NCBI GenBank assembly: GCA_028874215.1
Contig: JAPPLF010000027.1
Coordinates: 1-64,000, forward strand
Reading direction: 5' to 3'
DNA from: Acidobacteriota bacterium
GTDB taxonomy: Bacteria > Acidobacteriota > UBA6911 > RPQK01 > JAJDTT01
Length of the DNA: 64,000 bases
A program made the position numbers and the translations under genes. Shown here in pieces: positions 41,712 through 49,930 of the stretch. Under the pieces are notes generated by a model. The model was not told where the DNA came from and did not search any database. It was given only the letters and a program-made list of their open reading frames with translations. Every line of letters starts with the position of its first letter. Position 1 is the first letter of the stretch.

Positions 41712-42580
41712 TGGGATTTCGGCGCCTGTTCGCGGGACTGTTGCTGGCGGGACTGTTGTCCGGCTCCCAGCCTCTCTGGAGCCAGGCCGGCAGGGAGAAA
41801 GTTCTGGAGGGGAACCGGAACTACTCGGAGGGAGCCTACGACAAGGCTCTGGAACTGTACCGGGAGGCTCTGGAAGAGAACCCGGATTCCCCGGCCATCC
41901 GTTTTAATCTGGGCGATGCGCAATTCAAGAAGGAAGAGATGGAGGATGCCGCCGATTCTTTCTCCAGAGCGCTGCAGACGGAGGACCCCGGGATCAAGTC
42001 GCGGGCCCAGTACAATCTGGGCAACTCGCTCTATCGCCAGGGAAAGCTCCAGGAGAGCCTGAACGCCTACCGGGAGGCGCTGAAGGCGGCGCCCGGCGAC
42101 CGGGACGCCAAGCACAATCTGGAATTCGTGCTCAAGCAGTTGCAGGAACAGCAACAGCAGAACCAGGACCAGCAGGGCGAGGGAGAACAGGACAAGGACA
42201 AGAACCAGGACGAGAGCGGGTCCGGCAACGAGGATCAATCGCAGCAGGGACGGCAGGACCAGCCGGAAGAGCAGGAGAACCAGGACCGGCAGGACGAGGA
42301 GCAACAGTCCCAGGCCCGGAATGACCGGCAGGATTCCGGAAATCCTGAACAGCGCCCGGGAGACCGGCAGGAAAACAGGGACCAAGAGTCTCGCGCCTCC
42401 GGCGGCCGGCAAGAGGAGTCTTCCCGGGAGGATCAGGCCCAAGCCTCTTCCCACGGCGCTCAACCCATGTCTCGCGAGGCGGCCGAGCGCCTGCTGGAGG
42501 CCCTGGCTCAGGCCCAGGCGGGAGTCAGGAAGAAGCTCGAAATGCGACCCGGAACCGCGAAGGTCGAGAAGGACTGGTGA
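41711..42580 (+). CDS. batC: BatC-type TPR protein with Gln/Glu-rich linker
   Basis: A 289-aa exported protein: signal peptide (LFAGLLLAGLLSGSQPLWSQ), about three TPR motifs (residues about 25-130: YSEGAYDKALELYREALE, NPDSPAIRFNLGDAQFKK, QYNLGNSLYRQGKLQESL) and a low-complexity Gln/Asp/Glu/Arg linker (about 138-250), then a conserved-looking end KVEKDW. The linker is disordered and may bind partners. ATG 41711 (GTG 41708 also in frame). Confidence 0.88.
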   Translation: MGFRRLFAGLLLAGLLSGSQPLWSQAGREKVLEGNRNYSEGAYDKALELYREALEENPDSPAIRFNLGDAQFKKEEMEDAADSFSRALQTEDPGIKSRAQYNLGNSLYRQGKLQESLNAYREALKAAPGDRDAKHNLEFVLKQLQEQQQQNQDQQGEGEQDKDKNQDESGSGNEDQSQQGRQDQPEEQENQDRQDEEQQSQARNDRQDSGNPEQRPGDRQENRDQESRASGGRQEESSREDQAQASSHGAQPMSREAAERLLEALAQAQAGVRKKLEMRPGTAKVEKDW

Positions 42581-44430
42581 GAAAGTTCCGGGGAACAGTT
42601 CTGGCGGCGGTCCTGCTTACCGGACCGGTGGGCGGCCAGGACCCGGCCGTCCGCGCGTTTCTGGACCGGACCTCCGTCGCCAGGGGACAGCAGTTTACGC
42701 TGACGGTGGAGGTTTCGGGCAAAGGAGCCTCCAGCGCCGGAGAACCCCGCTTGCCCCCCATGGAGGAGTTCGCTGCGTTTCTGGGACGGAGGAGCTCGCA
42801 GCAGTATCGGCTGGTGAATGGACGCATGTCCACGTCCCGGACCTTCAGTTTCCATTTTCGGGCGACCCGGGAAGGCGAGTTCGAGATCGGCGCGGTCCAA
42901 GTCCGTTTGGACGGCAACATCCACAAGTCCGCTCCCCTTCGGATTCAAGTCGGCAGTGGGGGAAGGCCGGTTCCCACTCCTCCCGGCAGAGGCCGGTCCG
43001 CCGATACGGCATCGCCAGCGGATCTTTTCGTGCGGGCAGCCGCCGACCGGGAACGTGTCTACCGGAATCAGGCGTTGGTGGTGACCTACAAGATCTATAC
43101 GGGTGTCAGGATTTCCTCATACGGAATCTCCAAGCAGCCGGAGACGGCCGGGTTCTGGGTGGAGGACTATTCGCAGCCCCGGCAGCCCCAAACCGAGGGG
43201 GAGGTGATCGGCGGACGGCGCTACACGGTGGCTCAGATCAAGAAGATGGTGCTGTTCCCCACCGGTGCGGGGCAGAAGGAGATCGGTCCCCTGGTTCTGG
43301 AATGCCGGGTGCAGACCCGAGGCGGCTCGTGGGATCCCTTCGGTTCCCGGGATCCGTTCCGGGGCTTTTTCTCCAGTGACATCTTTGGCCGCGAGGTGAC
43401 CCGCCAGGTCGCCTCCAATCCGCTTCGGGTGCAGGTCCTTCCCTTGCCCCAGGAGGGCAGGCCCCAGGAATTCCAGGGCGCCGTCGGAGATTTCTCCATT
43501 TCCGGTCAATTGGACAAGTCGGAGGTCAAGGCCAACGAGGCCTTGAGCTTCAAGGTTCGGATCTCCGGCAACGGCAATCTGGCCGGCCTGAGCGAACCCC
43601 GGATTGAGTTTCCTTCCAGCTTCGAAGTCTACCCGCCGAAGATGGAGCAGCAGATCCGCCGGGACCCGGGCGGGATCTCCGGAGAGAAGACCTTCGAGTA
43701 CGTGCTCATTCCACGCCGCCCCGGTCCGGTGCGGTTGGGACCGGTGCAGATGGCCTACTTCGATCCGGCCTCGGATGCCTATCGCATCAGCCGCGCTCCC
43801 GAGTTGTCCGTCAACGTAACGCCGGGCGATCAACTGGCGGAAGCGGCGAAAGCGGGGCTCTCCCGCCAGGAGGTGAAGCTGCTGGCGCAGGATATCCGGT
43901 TCATCAAGATCGGGTCCGGGCCGTTTCACAAGATCGGGGATTCGATTCTGACGGTCACCGGGTTCTGGATTCCCTTTTCCTTGCCGCTTCTGTGTCTTCT
44001 GGGCGCCGTCGGTTACCGGCGGCACCAGATGAGGCTCAAGGGAGACGTGGCTTACGCGCGGGCCAGGCGGGCTCGGCGAGTCTCCAGGAAACGACTTGCT
44101 CAGGCCCAGTCCTATCTGGACGGGGGGGCCGAGCAGGAGTTCTATCCGGCCGTGGGACAGGCGCTCATGGGCTATCTTGCCGACAAGCTCAACGTCGCCC
44201 AGGCCGGAATGGTCAGTCAGGAGGTCAAGGAATCCTTGCGGGCCAGGGGAGTCTCGGAAGAATCTCTCTCTCGCTATTTCGATTGTCTCCAAATTTGCGA
44301 CCTGAAGCAGTTCGCGCCCTCTTCCTCCGGCCGGGAGGAAATGCGCGACCTGATGGCCGGCGCCCGGGAGGCCGTGACCCGGATGGAGCAGGAATTGACG
44401 TCACGGCCGGAAGGGAGGCCTGCTCAATGA
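42577..44430 (+). CDS. batD: BatD-type outer/periplasmic membrane protein
   Basis: A 617-aa protein: signal peptide (TVLAAVLLTGPVGGQD), repeated immunoglobulin-like domains (VSRGQQFTLTVEVSG-type, LDKSEVKANEALSFKVRISG, YVLIPRRPGPVRLGPVQM), one transmembrane helix (GFWIPFSLPLLCLLGAVGY) and a cytoplasmic helical tail. GTG start overlaps the batC stop (GTGA). BatD proteins display large extracytoplasmic domains next to BatA/B. The other BatD-like gene (38262-39251) keeps only part of this. Confidence 0.9.
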   Translation: MRKFRGTVLAAVLLTGPVGGQDPAVRAFLDRTSVARGQQFTLTVEVSGKGASSAGEPRLPPMEEFAAFLGRRSSQQYRLVNGRMSTSRTFSFHFRATREGEFEIGAVQVRLDGNIHKSAPLRIQVGSGGRPVPTPPGRGRSADTASPADLFVRAAADRERVYRNQALVVTYKIYTGVRISSYGISKQPETAGFWVEDYSQPRQPQTEGEVIGGRRYTVAQIKKMVLFPTGAGQKEIGPLVLECRVQTRGGSWDPFGSRDPFRGFFSSDIFGREVTRQVASNPLRVQVLPLPQEGRPQEFQGAVGDFSISGQLDKSEVKANEALSFKVRISGNGNLAGLSEPRIEFPSSFEVYPPKMEQQIRRDPGGISGEKTFEYVLIPRRPGPVRLGPVQMAYFDPASDAYRISRAPELSVNVTPGDQLAEAAKAGLSRQEVKLLAQDIRFIKIGSGPFHKIGDSILTVTGFWIPFSLPLLCLLGAVGYRRHQMRLKGDVAYARARRARRVSRKRLAQAQSYLDGGAEQEFYPAVGQALMGYLADKLNVAQAGMVSQEVKESLRARGVSEESLSRYFDCLQICDLKQFAPSSSGREEMRDLMAGAREAVTRMEQELTSRPEGRPAQ

Positions 44431-45188
44431 AACCGGGGGCAGCCGCTCTGCTCTTCCTGATTCTGGTTGCCGCTCCGCTTCGTGGAGACTCCAGAGAGGG
44501 GCTCTTTCTGCAGGGGAATCGTCACTACGAGGCCGGCGACTACCGGAAGGCGTTGGAGAGCTATGCCGCCATCGCCGCCATGGGTTACGAGTCGGGTCCG
44601 CTCTATTTCAACATGGGGAATTGCTACTACAAGTTGGGCGAGACGGGGCCGGCCATTCTTCACTACGAACGAGCGTCTCGGCTGATCCCCGGAGACGAGG
44701 ACCTGGAGGTCAACCTGTCGCTGGCCCGGCTCAAGGTGGTCGACCGGATTCCGGAGCTGCCCCGTTTCCGGCCACTGGTGCTTCTGGAACGCCTCGTGTT
44801 CTACTTTCCACGCGACGCTCTATGGATCCTGTTGTGGAGTTCCTACGCCGTCGCGGCGGCGGCCTGGATCCTCAGGCTTCTGTGGAGTCGCGGCCGCAAG
44901 GTTGCCGGCAAGATCGTCTGGATCGGATCCATGATGCTGATCGTGTCCGCCTCCTGCCTTGTGGGTCAGGTCCGCCAGGAGAGAGAATCCACCGAGGCCA
45001 TCATCCTGGCCAAGGAGGTCAGAGCCGTGAGCGCTCCGGGAGAAGAGGGCATCCAGGTCTTCACGCTCCACGAGGGAACCAAAGTACGAATGCAGGAAGT
45101 CTCGGGATCGTGGGTCGAGGTCCTGCTGGCCGACGGTAACGTGGGATGGCTCAAGGCCGACTCCATGGCCAGGATTGCACAACCATGA
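44427..45188 (+). CDS. batE: BatE-type TPR/SH3 membrane protein
   Basis: A 253-aa protein: signal (AALLFLILVAAPLRGD), TPR repeats (LQGNRHYEAGDYRKALESYA; SGPLYFNMGNCYYKLGETGP), two transmembrane helices in the middle (DALWILLWSSYAVAAAAWIL; IVWIGSMMLIVSASCLVG) and a C-terminal bacterial-SH3-like domain (VSGSWVEVLLADGNVGWLKA). Start overlaps the batD stop and its own stop overlaps the ankyrin start, keeping the coupled chain. Confidence 0.88.
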   Translation: MKPGAAALLFLILVAAPLRGDSREGLFLQGNRHYEAGDYRKALESYAAIAAMGYESGPLYFNMGNCYYKLGETGPAILHYERASRLIPGDEDLEVNLSLARLKVVDRIPELPRFRPLVLLERLVFYFPRDALWILLWSSYAVAAAAWILRLLWSRGRKVAGKIVWIGSMMLIVSASCLVGQVRQERESTEAIILAKEVRAVSAPGEEGIQVFTLHEGTKVRMQEVSGSWVEVLLADGNVGWLKADSMARIAQP

Positions 45189-45958
45189 GATCAAGGAGCG
45201 GAAAAGCATTGGTGTGGGCGCTGGGTGCGGCGCTCCTGATAACAGGAACCGTGCTTGGCGCCCTCCGGCAGCAGGAGAAACCCGTCCATCTCATCCAGGC
45301 TGCCGAACGGGGAGACGTGAACACCGTGAAATACCTGCTGGATCTCGGCGTGGACGTCAACGGGAGGGACGAGCAGGGGACCACGGCTCTGACGGCCGCC
45401 GCCTGGGAGGGGCAGAGCGAAGTGGTCAAGATCCTTTTGGAGCGAGGGTCCGAGATCGATCCGCAGGATGAGCTGGCTGGGATGACGCCACTCATCTGGG
45501 CCTGCTGGAAGGGATATGGAGACACCGTGGGGGTTCTTCTGGAAGCCGGAGCCGACGTGAACCTCAAGGACAAGAACGACCGCGGCGGGCTCATGGGGGC
45601 GGCCTGGGAGGGTCGCACCCAAATCATCGGCATGTTGGTTGCCGCCGGCGCCCAGTTGGAGTCGCGCGATTACACCGGCGCCACCGCCCTGATGTGGGCC
45701 GCGTGGAACGGCCGCCTGGAGACCACAAAAGCGCTGCTGGCGGCCGGCGCCGCCATTGATGCCCGCGAGAACGAAGGAAAGACCGCGCTCATCGGCGCAG
45801 CGACGGATGGCCACCTTCCGGTGGTCCGGGCGCTGGTGAACGCGGGAGCTCGACTGGACCTCAAGGACCAGAAGGGTCTCACCGCCCTTTCGGCGGCCGC
45901 CTCAAATCGCCACACTGAAGTCGTCCGCTACCTGCAAGAGGCCGGCGCCGCCAAATAG
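45185..45958 (+). CDS. ankyrin-repeat protein, terminal gene of the Bat operon
   Basis: A 257-aa protein with N-terminal signal/anchor (LVWALGAALLITGTVLGAL) and about seven ankyrin repeats (GTTALTAAAWEGQSEVVKIL; GATALMWAAWNGRLETTKAL). Its ATG overlaps the batE stop, so it belongs to the Bat operon. Presumably a periplasmic binding partner or inhibitor of the Bat complex; that is inference from position. It shares its fold with the large ankyrin protein at 28444. Confidence 0.9.
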   Translation: MRSRSGKALVWALGAALLITGTVLGALRQQEKPVHLIQAAERGDVNTVKYLLDLGVDVNGRDEQGTTALTAAAWEGQSEVVKILLERGSEIDPQDELAGMTPLIWACWKGYGDTVGVLLEAGADVNLKDKNDRGGLMGAAWEGRTQIIGMLVAAGAQLESRDYTGATALMWAAWNGRLETTKALLAAGAAIDARENEGKTALIGAATDGHLPVVRALVNAGARLDLKDQKGLTALSAAASNRHTEVVRYLQEAGAAK

Positions 45959-45962
45959 GAGA

Positions 45963-45980
45963 GGGGACATCCCTGTCCCC
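45963..45980. repeat. GGGGACA/TGTCCCC palindrome
   Basis: Perfect 7-bp inverted repeat with TCCC loop, 4 bp after the Bat operon. Same element as at 21061-21080, here in a convergent intergenic region. Confidence 0.65.
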
Positions 45981-45994
45981 CACACTCCGGAGTC

Positions 45995-46011
45995 GGGGGC
46001 GGCCAACCCCC
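45995..46011. terminator. possible bidirectional hairpin between convergent genes
   Basis: GGGGG (45995-45999) and CCCCC (46007-46011) flank CGGCCAA. No T-run follows on either side, so this is at best a weak or factor-assisted terminator shared by the ankyrin and sulfatase genes. Confidence 0.35.
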
Positions 46012-46022
46012 GCACCGATCCG

Positions 46023-47438
46023 CTACTCCCACCCCGGTTCGAACCCCCGGTCTCCGGGAATGACGTTCAACTGTCTCCGCAAGTCGAGGCAGGCCTCCTC
46101 CCAGCGGTCGAGTTCGTCCCTGAGCCGGGTGACGCCTTCGGGGACCGCCCCCCGCTGCAGGAGGTTGTCCAGCTCGCCTGGATCACGGGTGAGGTCGTAG
46201 GCTTCATCGCCGTATTGGGGATCCCGGATGTAGGAGAACTCCCGGCTCCGGCCGGCTCGAACCAGGGCGTTTCGCCGCCCCGAATTGAAGGTTCCGGTGG
46301 GGAAGGTGGACTGGAGATGTCCATGGTAGTCGCCCACCTGGGCATGGACGGCATCTCGCAACGGCCGTTCCGCTCCCCGGCCCACCCAGTCCATCAGGTC
46401 CCGGCCCTGCGCGTACTCGGGAACCGGAATGCCGGCCAGGGAGAGGAAAGTGGGGAAAAGATCCACCAGATCCACGAGGCCGGGGATCCGGATTTCCCGG
46501 CGGGCCGTCAGGTTCGTGGGGGGACGAATCACCAACGGGACGTGGGTCAGGCACTCGTACGGAACCTCGCACTTCTCGAAGAGTCCCTTCTCCCCCATGA
46601 AATCGCCGTGGTCGGAGGCGAAGACCACCCAGGTGTTCTCCAGCAGGTCCCGTTCGGCCAGGGCCTGGAAGACCCGATTCATCTGGTCGTCCACGTAGCG
46701 GATCATGCCGTTGTAGACGGCCACCACCTTCTTGAGATCGCGTTCCGATGCCTCATCGGTCCTGACTTCCCTGAGGGCCTGGCGCTGCCAGGCGGGCCTC
46801 GCCCCGTCGTGGTCCATCACCGGGAGAACGACCTGGTCCGGGTCCACCAGGGAATCGTAGGGAGGAGGCACGAAATAGGAGGGATGGGGGTCGTTGAAGG
46901 AGAAGTGGAGAAAGAAGGGCATCCGGGATCGCCGCGCCGTGTCGATCATGCGGATCGCCCGGTCCGCCAGCAGCGCCGAATGTCCCTCCTCGGGAGCGCA
47001 TTCGATGGCTCCGCACGACCAGCCCACGTCCTTTCGGCCATGCGAGTACTTGGTCTCCAGAGCGCGGGCCAGGGGCCCCGGCTCACGCAGGTCCACCTGC
47101 TCGTACCAGCCGCGGCTCAGGTTGCGCCCTTGCTCGAAATGACCCGCCACCGCCGTGTAGTAACCGGCTGAGGCGAAGAGCTCGGACATCTGAGGCAGGT
47201 TCAGAGGGGCCTTGTTCTGCCAGCAGGTGACCTGGTGGACCAGAGGGTGGACGCCGGTGAAGACGGAGGCGCGGCTGGGAGTGCAGATGGTGCTGGCGGC
47301 ATAGGTCTCGGGAAAAGTGATTCCTTCCGCGGCCAGGCCTCCCATGAAGGGGCAGGAGATCAGCGAGTTCCCCAGAATGGGGGCCGCCGAGGCCTTGAGT
47401 TGATCGGCGGTGATGTAGACGAGGTTGGGCTTGTCCAT
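46023..47438 (-). CDS. type I sulfatase
   Basis: A 471-aa enzyme hydrolysing sulfate esters. The active-site Cys52 in TICTPSRASVFTG is the formylglycine position (C-x-P-S-R). N-terminal NLVYITADQ supplies the metal Asp, SFNDPHPSYF a His pair, and VVFASDHGDFMGEKG the second metal Asp-His. Length is normal. No signal peptide is seen at ATG 47438, so it is predicted cytoplasmic or exported by an unrecognised route. No formylglycine-generating enzyme is in the window. Substrate unknown. Confidence 0.93.
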   Translation of the reverse strand: MDKPNLVYITADQLKASAAPILGNSLISCPFMGGLAAEGITFPETYAASTICTPSRASVFTGVHPLVHQVTCWQNKAPLNLPQMSELFASAGYYTAVAGHFEQGRNLSRGWYEQVDLREPGPLARALETKYSHGRKDVGWSCGAIECAPEEGHSALLADRAIRMIDTARRSRMPFFLHFSFNDPHPSYFVPPPYDSLVDPDQVVLPVMDHDGARPAWQRQALREVRTDEASERDLKKVVAVYNGMIRYVDDQMNRVFQALAERDLLENTWVVFASDHGDFMGEKGLFEKCEVPYECLTHVPLVIRPPTNLTARREIRIPGLVDLVDLFPTFLSLAGIPVPEYAQGRDLMDWVGRGAERPLRDAVHAQVGDYHGHLQSTFPTGTFNSGRRNALVRAGRSREFSYIRDPQYGDEAYDLTRDPGELDNLLQRGAVPEGVTRLRDELDRWEEACLDLRRQLNVIPGDRGFEPGWE

Positions 47439-47482
47439 CGTCTTCAACTCGAGTGGACTCTACCGATCCTGCGTGCTTCCCC

Positions 47483-49258
47483 TCAGTTCGGAACGATCCG
47501 ATGGGTCGACGTCGCCATTCTTCCGGTGAGACGCTGGCGAACCACGACCACCAGGTCGCGGGGCCCGTCCGGCGTAATCCCTGCCGCCATGGGGACGAAG
47601 TGCTTGTAGCGTAGGAACTTGGCCAGATCCTGCTGATTGAAGTCCAGATCGAACTTCTCAACGAAGTAGAAGTTTTCCCCGACCCATTTCCCGGAGTCGT
47701 CGAAGAGTGCCCCGAACATCTCGATGACGCACTGGTTCTGTCCGCCCTGGGATCTGAAGATGAAGGCTCCGGTCGGGATTCGGGCCTGGACCTGCACCTG
47801 ACCGTTCCGGTTCAGGACCTGCGTGTCGACGGGAAAGTCCTGGAACAGATCGGGGAACTTGAACGCGTTGGCCAGATCGACGGTTTCGGCTTCCCTCGGG
47901 TCCTCTTCGACGTAACCTTCCCGGTACCGCAACCGGACGCCTTTTCTTTTGACCTTCACCTTGATCTTGTGGAACTTGCCCTTCTTCCGAATCGAGGACG
48001 GGACATATCCCATGAGGTAGTAGCGGCTGCCGTCCCGGTAGGCGTTGCGGATCGGGCGTTCCAGGTCGTTGTCGTCGGCGAACCAGAGCCCGCCGGTCTC
48101 CATGGAGAGGGAGGCCAGAAACTGGTGCGGGGACGTAATGTCCTCGGTGGAATAGGTCGGGTAGAGATAATTGCCCGAACCTCTGTGTTCAGGGTTGCCG
48201 ATCGCCGGGACCATCAGACCTCGAGGATCGATGCTGTACACCGAAACCTGGGCTCGATTGGCCTGGCGTACGGCCGACCCAAGCCGGTTGAGCAGGTGGG
48301 AGGCCTGGGAGGCTCCCGCCATGTAGTTGTTGGCTGCCAGATGGATCAGGGTGATCTGTCCCGGCGAGTAGGTGATGGCTCGTTGGGAAATCAGGTGGCT
48401 GATGGTCCGTTTGGCGTCGAGAGGATAACCCTTGGAAAAGTAGATCAACTGCTTTCGTCCCGGCAGAGAGCCAAGATGCCGGGAGAGGGCGCTGATGGCG
48501 GCGCAGGTGAAGTCCACTTGCAGCTCGACCTTCACCAGGAGATCGCGGCCGTAGTCCGCTGCTTCGGAGATGGCCCCATCCAGATTCGGATCGAGTCTCT
48601 GCTCTCCGGTCCCGGTCTGGCCGGGATCGAAAGTGTCCAGGGCTCCCGCCTCCATGCGGGCGAATGCATAGTCCATCTGCTCTATGAACTTGGCGATGCT
48701 GGTCTCTTCAAAATCCCTCGCGACCAGTTGGTCGAGGGTGGCGTCCAATCGGGAAATGTCGCTGGTGAAGGGCATTTCGACTTTAAACTGCGGCCGAATG
48801 CTGGCCACCATCACCTGGTCGGTGGGAGCCAGTTCGGAGCGGGCGAACCGTCGAATGGATTCCTTGACCCGTTCCAGCCCATGAAAGGACATGGACTGCA
48901 GGTCGAACAGGAAGACGAAATAGCCCCTGTCCTGCGGGGTCGTGGGGAGGGCCCTGGCGGCGAGGGCCGGTGCTGGAACGGAGCCCGTTCCGACTTCCGA
49001 AACCAGTTGTTCCTCGGATCCGGCTCTCTTGCGCAGGTCGAAGAAGGTCAGCCGCTGGAGCTTGCCATCCTCGAAGACCTGGATTTCCTCGGGTTTCAGG
49101 TCATGAACGAACTGTCCCCGCTTGTCGGTGACCACCAGGTCGACGAGGACGACCTCGGATTGGGCCCGGAAAGAGGGGACCGGCTCCTGCTGGGCATCGA
49201 CGGGAACCAGAGTGAACCCCAGGAAACCGACGGCGCACGACAGGCGGCGAAATCGCAT
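47483..49258 (-). CDS. exported VWFA-related protein (Acidobacterial type)
   Basis: A 591-aa protein with signal (SCAVGFLGFTLVPVDAQQ). It begins with the pattern typical of the 'VWFA-related Acidobacterial domain' group: VDLVVTDKRGQFVHDLKPEE, IQVFEDGKLQRLTFFDL, then vWA-like FVFLFDLQSMSFHGLERVKE and QLIYFSKGYP. The canonical DxSxS MIDAS is altered to D-L-Q-S-M-S. A C-terminal domain follows (YYLMGYVPS, VKVKRKGVRLRYREGY). ATG 49258 fits a signal peptide; ATG 49309 is an alternative. Function unknown. Confidence 0.85.
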   Translation of the reverse strand: MRFRRLSCAVGFLGFTLVPVDAQQEPVPSFRAQSEVVLVDLVVTDKRGQFVHDLKPEEIQVFEDGKLQRLTFFDLRKRAGSEEQLVSEVGTGSVPAPALAARALPTTPQDRGYFVFLFDLQSMSFHGLERVKESIRRFARSELAPTDQVMVASIRPQFKVEMPFTSDISRLDATLDQLVARDFEETSIAKFIEQMDYAFARMEAGALDTFDPGQTGTGEQRLDPNLDGAISEAADYGRDLLVKVELQVDFTCAAISALSRHLGSLPGRKQLIYFSKGYPLDAKRTISHLISQRAITYSPGQITLIHLAANNYMAGASQASHLLNRLGSAVRQANRAQVSVYSIDPRGLMVPAIGNPEHRGSGNYLYPTYSTEDITSPHQFLASLSMETGGLWFADDNDLERPIRNAYRDGSRYYLMGYVPSSIRKKGKFHKIKVKVKRKGVRLRYREGYVEEDPREAETVDLANAFKFPDLFQDFPVDTQVLNRNGQVQVQARIPTGAFIFRSQGGQNQCVIEMFGALFDDSGKWVGENFYFVEKFDLDFNQQDLAKFLRYKHFVPMAAGITPDGPRDLVVVVRQRLTGRMATSTHRIVPN

Positions 49259-49388
49259 GGCGGCAACAGAAAGGACTTCGAGTCCGGTCACAGAATACAG
49301 GCGGAACATTTTATCAGGCCCGGTCTTCCGATGACGCCGGAATTTTTCAGGGTCCGCCTTCACCGGAAAGCTCCGGTATACTCGAGCC

Positions 49389-49913
49389 ATGAGGTTCATC
49401 TTTCCGGCCGCTCTGGCCTGGGTGGTCATTTTGCCTGGAACGGTTTTGGCTCAGGATTCAGAGCCGCCGATTTCGGCTCGAAACTTTCTCTGGGTCAACC
49501 AGGATTTCTGCACCGCCGGGCAACCGACCCACCAGGACCTGATCCGGCTGAAGCAGAAAGGGGTCCAATCGGTCTTGAACCTGCGGACCACCGCCGAGGA
49601 TCCCGGTGTGGCGAAAGAGGGAGCTGCCGTCCAGGCGCTGGGACTCAATTATTTTCATCTGCCGGTGGACTCGAGCCAATTGACTCCGAAGTTGGGAGAC
49701 GAGTTTCTGCGGATCGTCTCGGACGAGTCGAATCGGCCTCTCTTCATCCATTGCGCCAGCGCCAACCGGGTCGGAGCGTTCTGGATTCTTCACCGGGTGG
49801 TCAACCATGGCTGGAGCCTGGCCGAGGCGGAGGAAGAGGCCCGGAGGATTGGCCTGCGGTCCCGGAAGTTGCTGGAGTTCGCCCGGAAATACCTGGAACG
49901 GGCTGGCCACTGA
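49389..49913 (+). CDS. exported dual-specificity/beta-lactamase-hydrolase-like phosphatase
   Basis: A 174-aa protein with signal (FIFPAALAWVVILPGTVLA) and a cysteine-phosphatase fold of the DSP/BLH group: AGQPTHQDLIRLKQKGVQS, VLNLRT, then the P-loop IHCASANRVGAFW (C-x5-R). The catalytic Asp may lie in FHLPVDSS. Divergent from the VWFA gene, 17 bp before the FG-GAP gene. Target unknown. Confidence 0.85.
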   Translation: MRFIFPAALAWVVILPGTVLAQDSEPPISARNFLWVNQDFCTAGQPTHQDLIRLKQKGVQSVLNLRTTAEDPGVAKEGAAVQALGLNYFHLPVDSSQLTPKLGDEFLRIVSDESNRPLFIHCASANRVGAFWILHRVVNHGWSLAEAEEEARRIGLRSRKLLEFARKYLERAGH

Positions 49914-49930
49914 ATTCCTGGAGGTCTGAT

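Noticed and set aside
42128-42470. CAG/GAC-rich tract in batC as an expandable DNA repeat
   Set aside because: Codons vary throughout; it encodes the Gln/Glu-rich disordered linker usual for BatC, not a tandem DNA repeat.
47969-49930. Long plus-strand frame running into the FG-GAP gene, giving a 1605-residue protein
   Set aside because: The first 650 codons are antisense to the VWFA gene or overlap the phosphatase gene. The FG-GAP protein has its own ATG, RBS and signal peptide at 49931.
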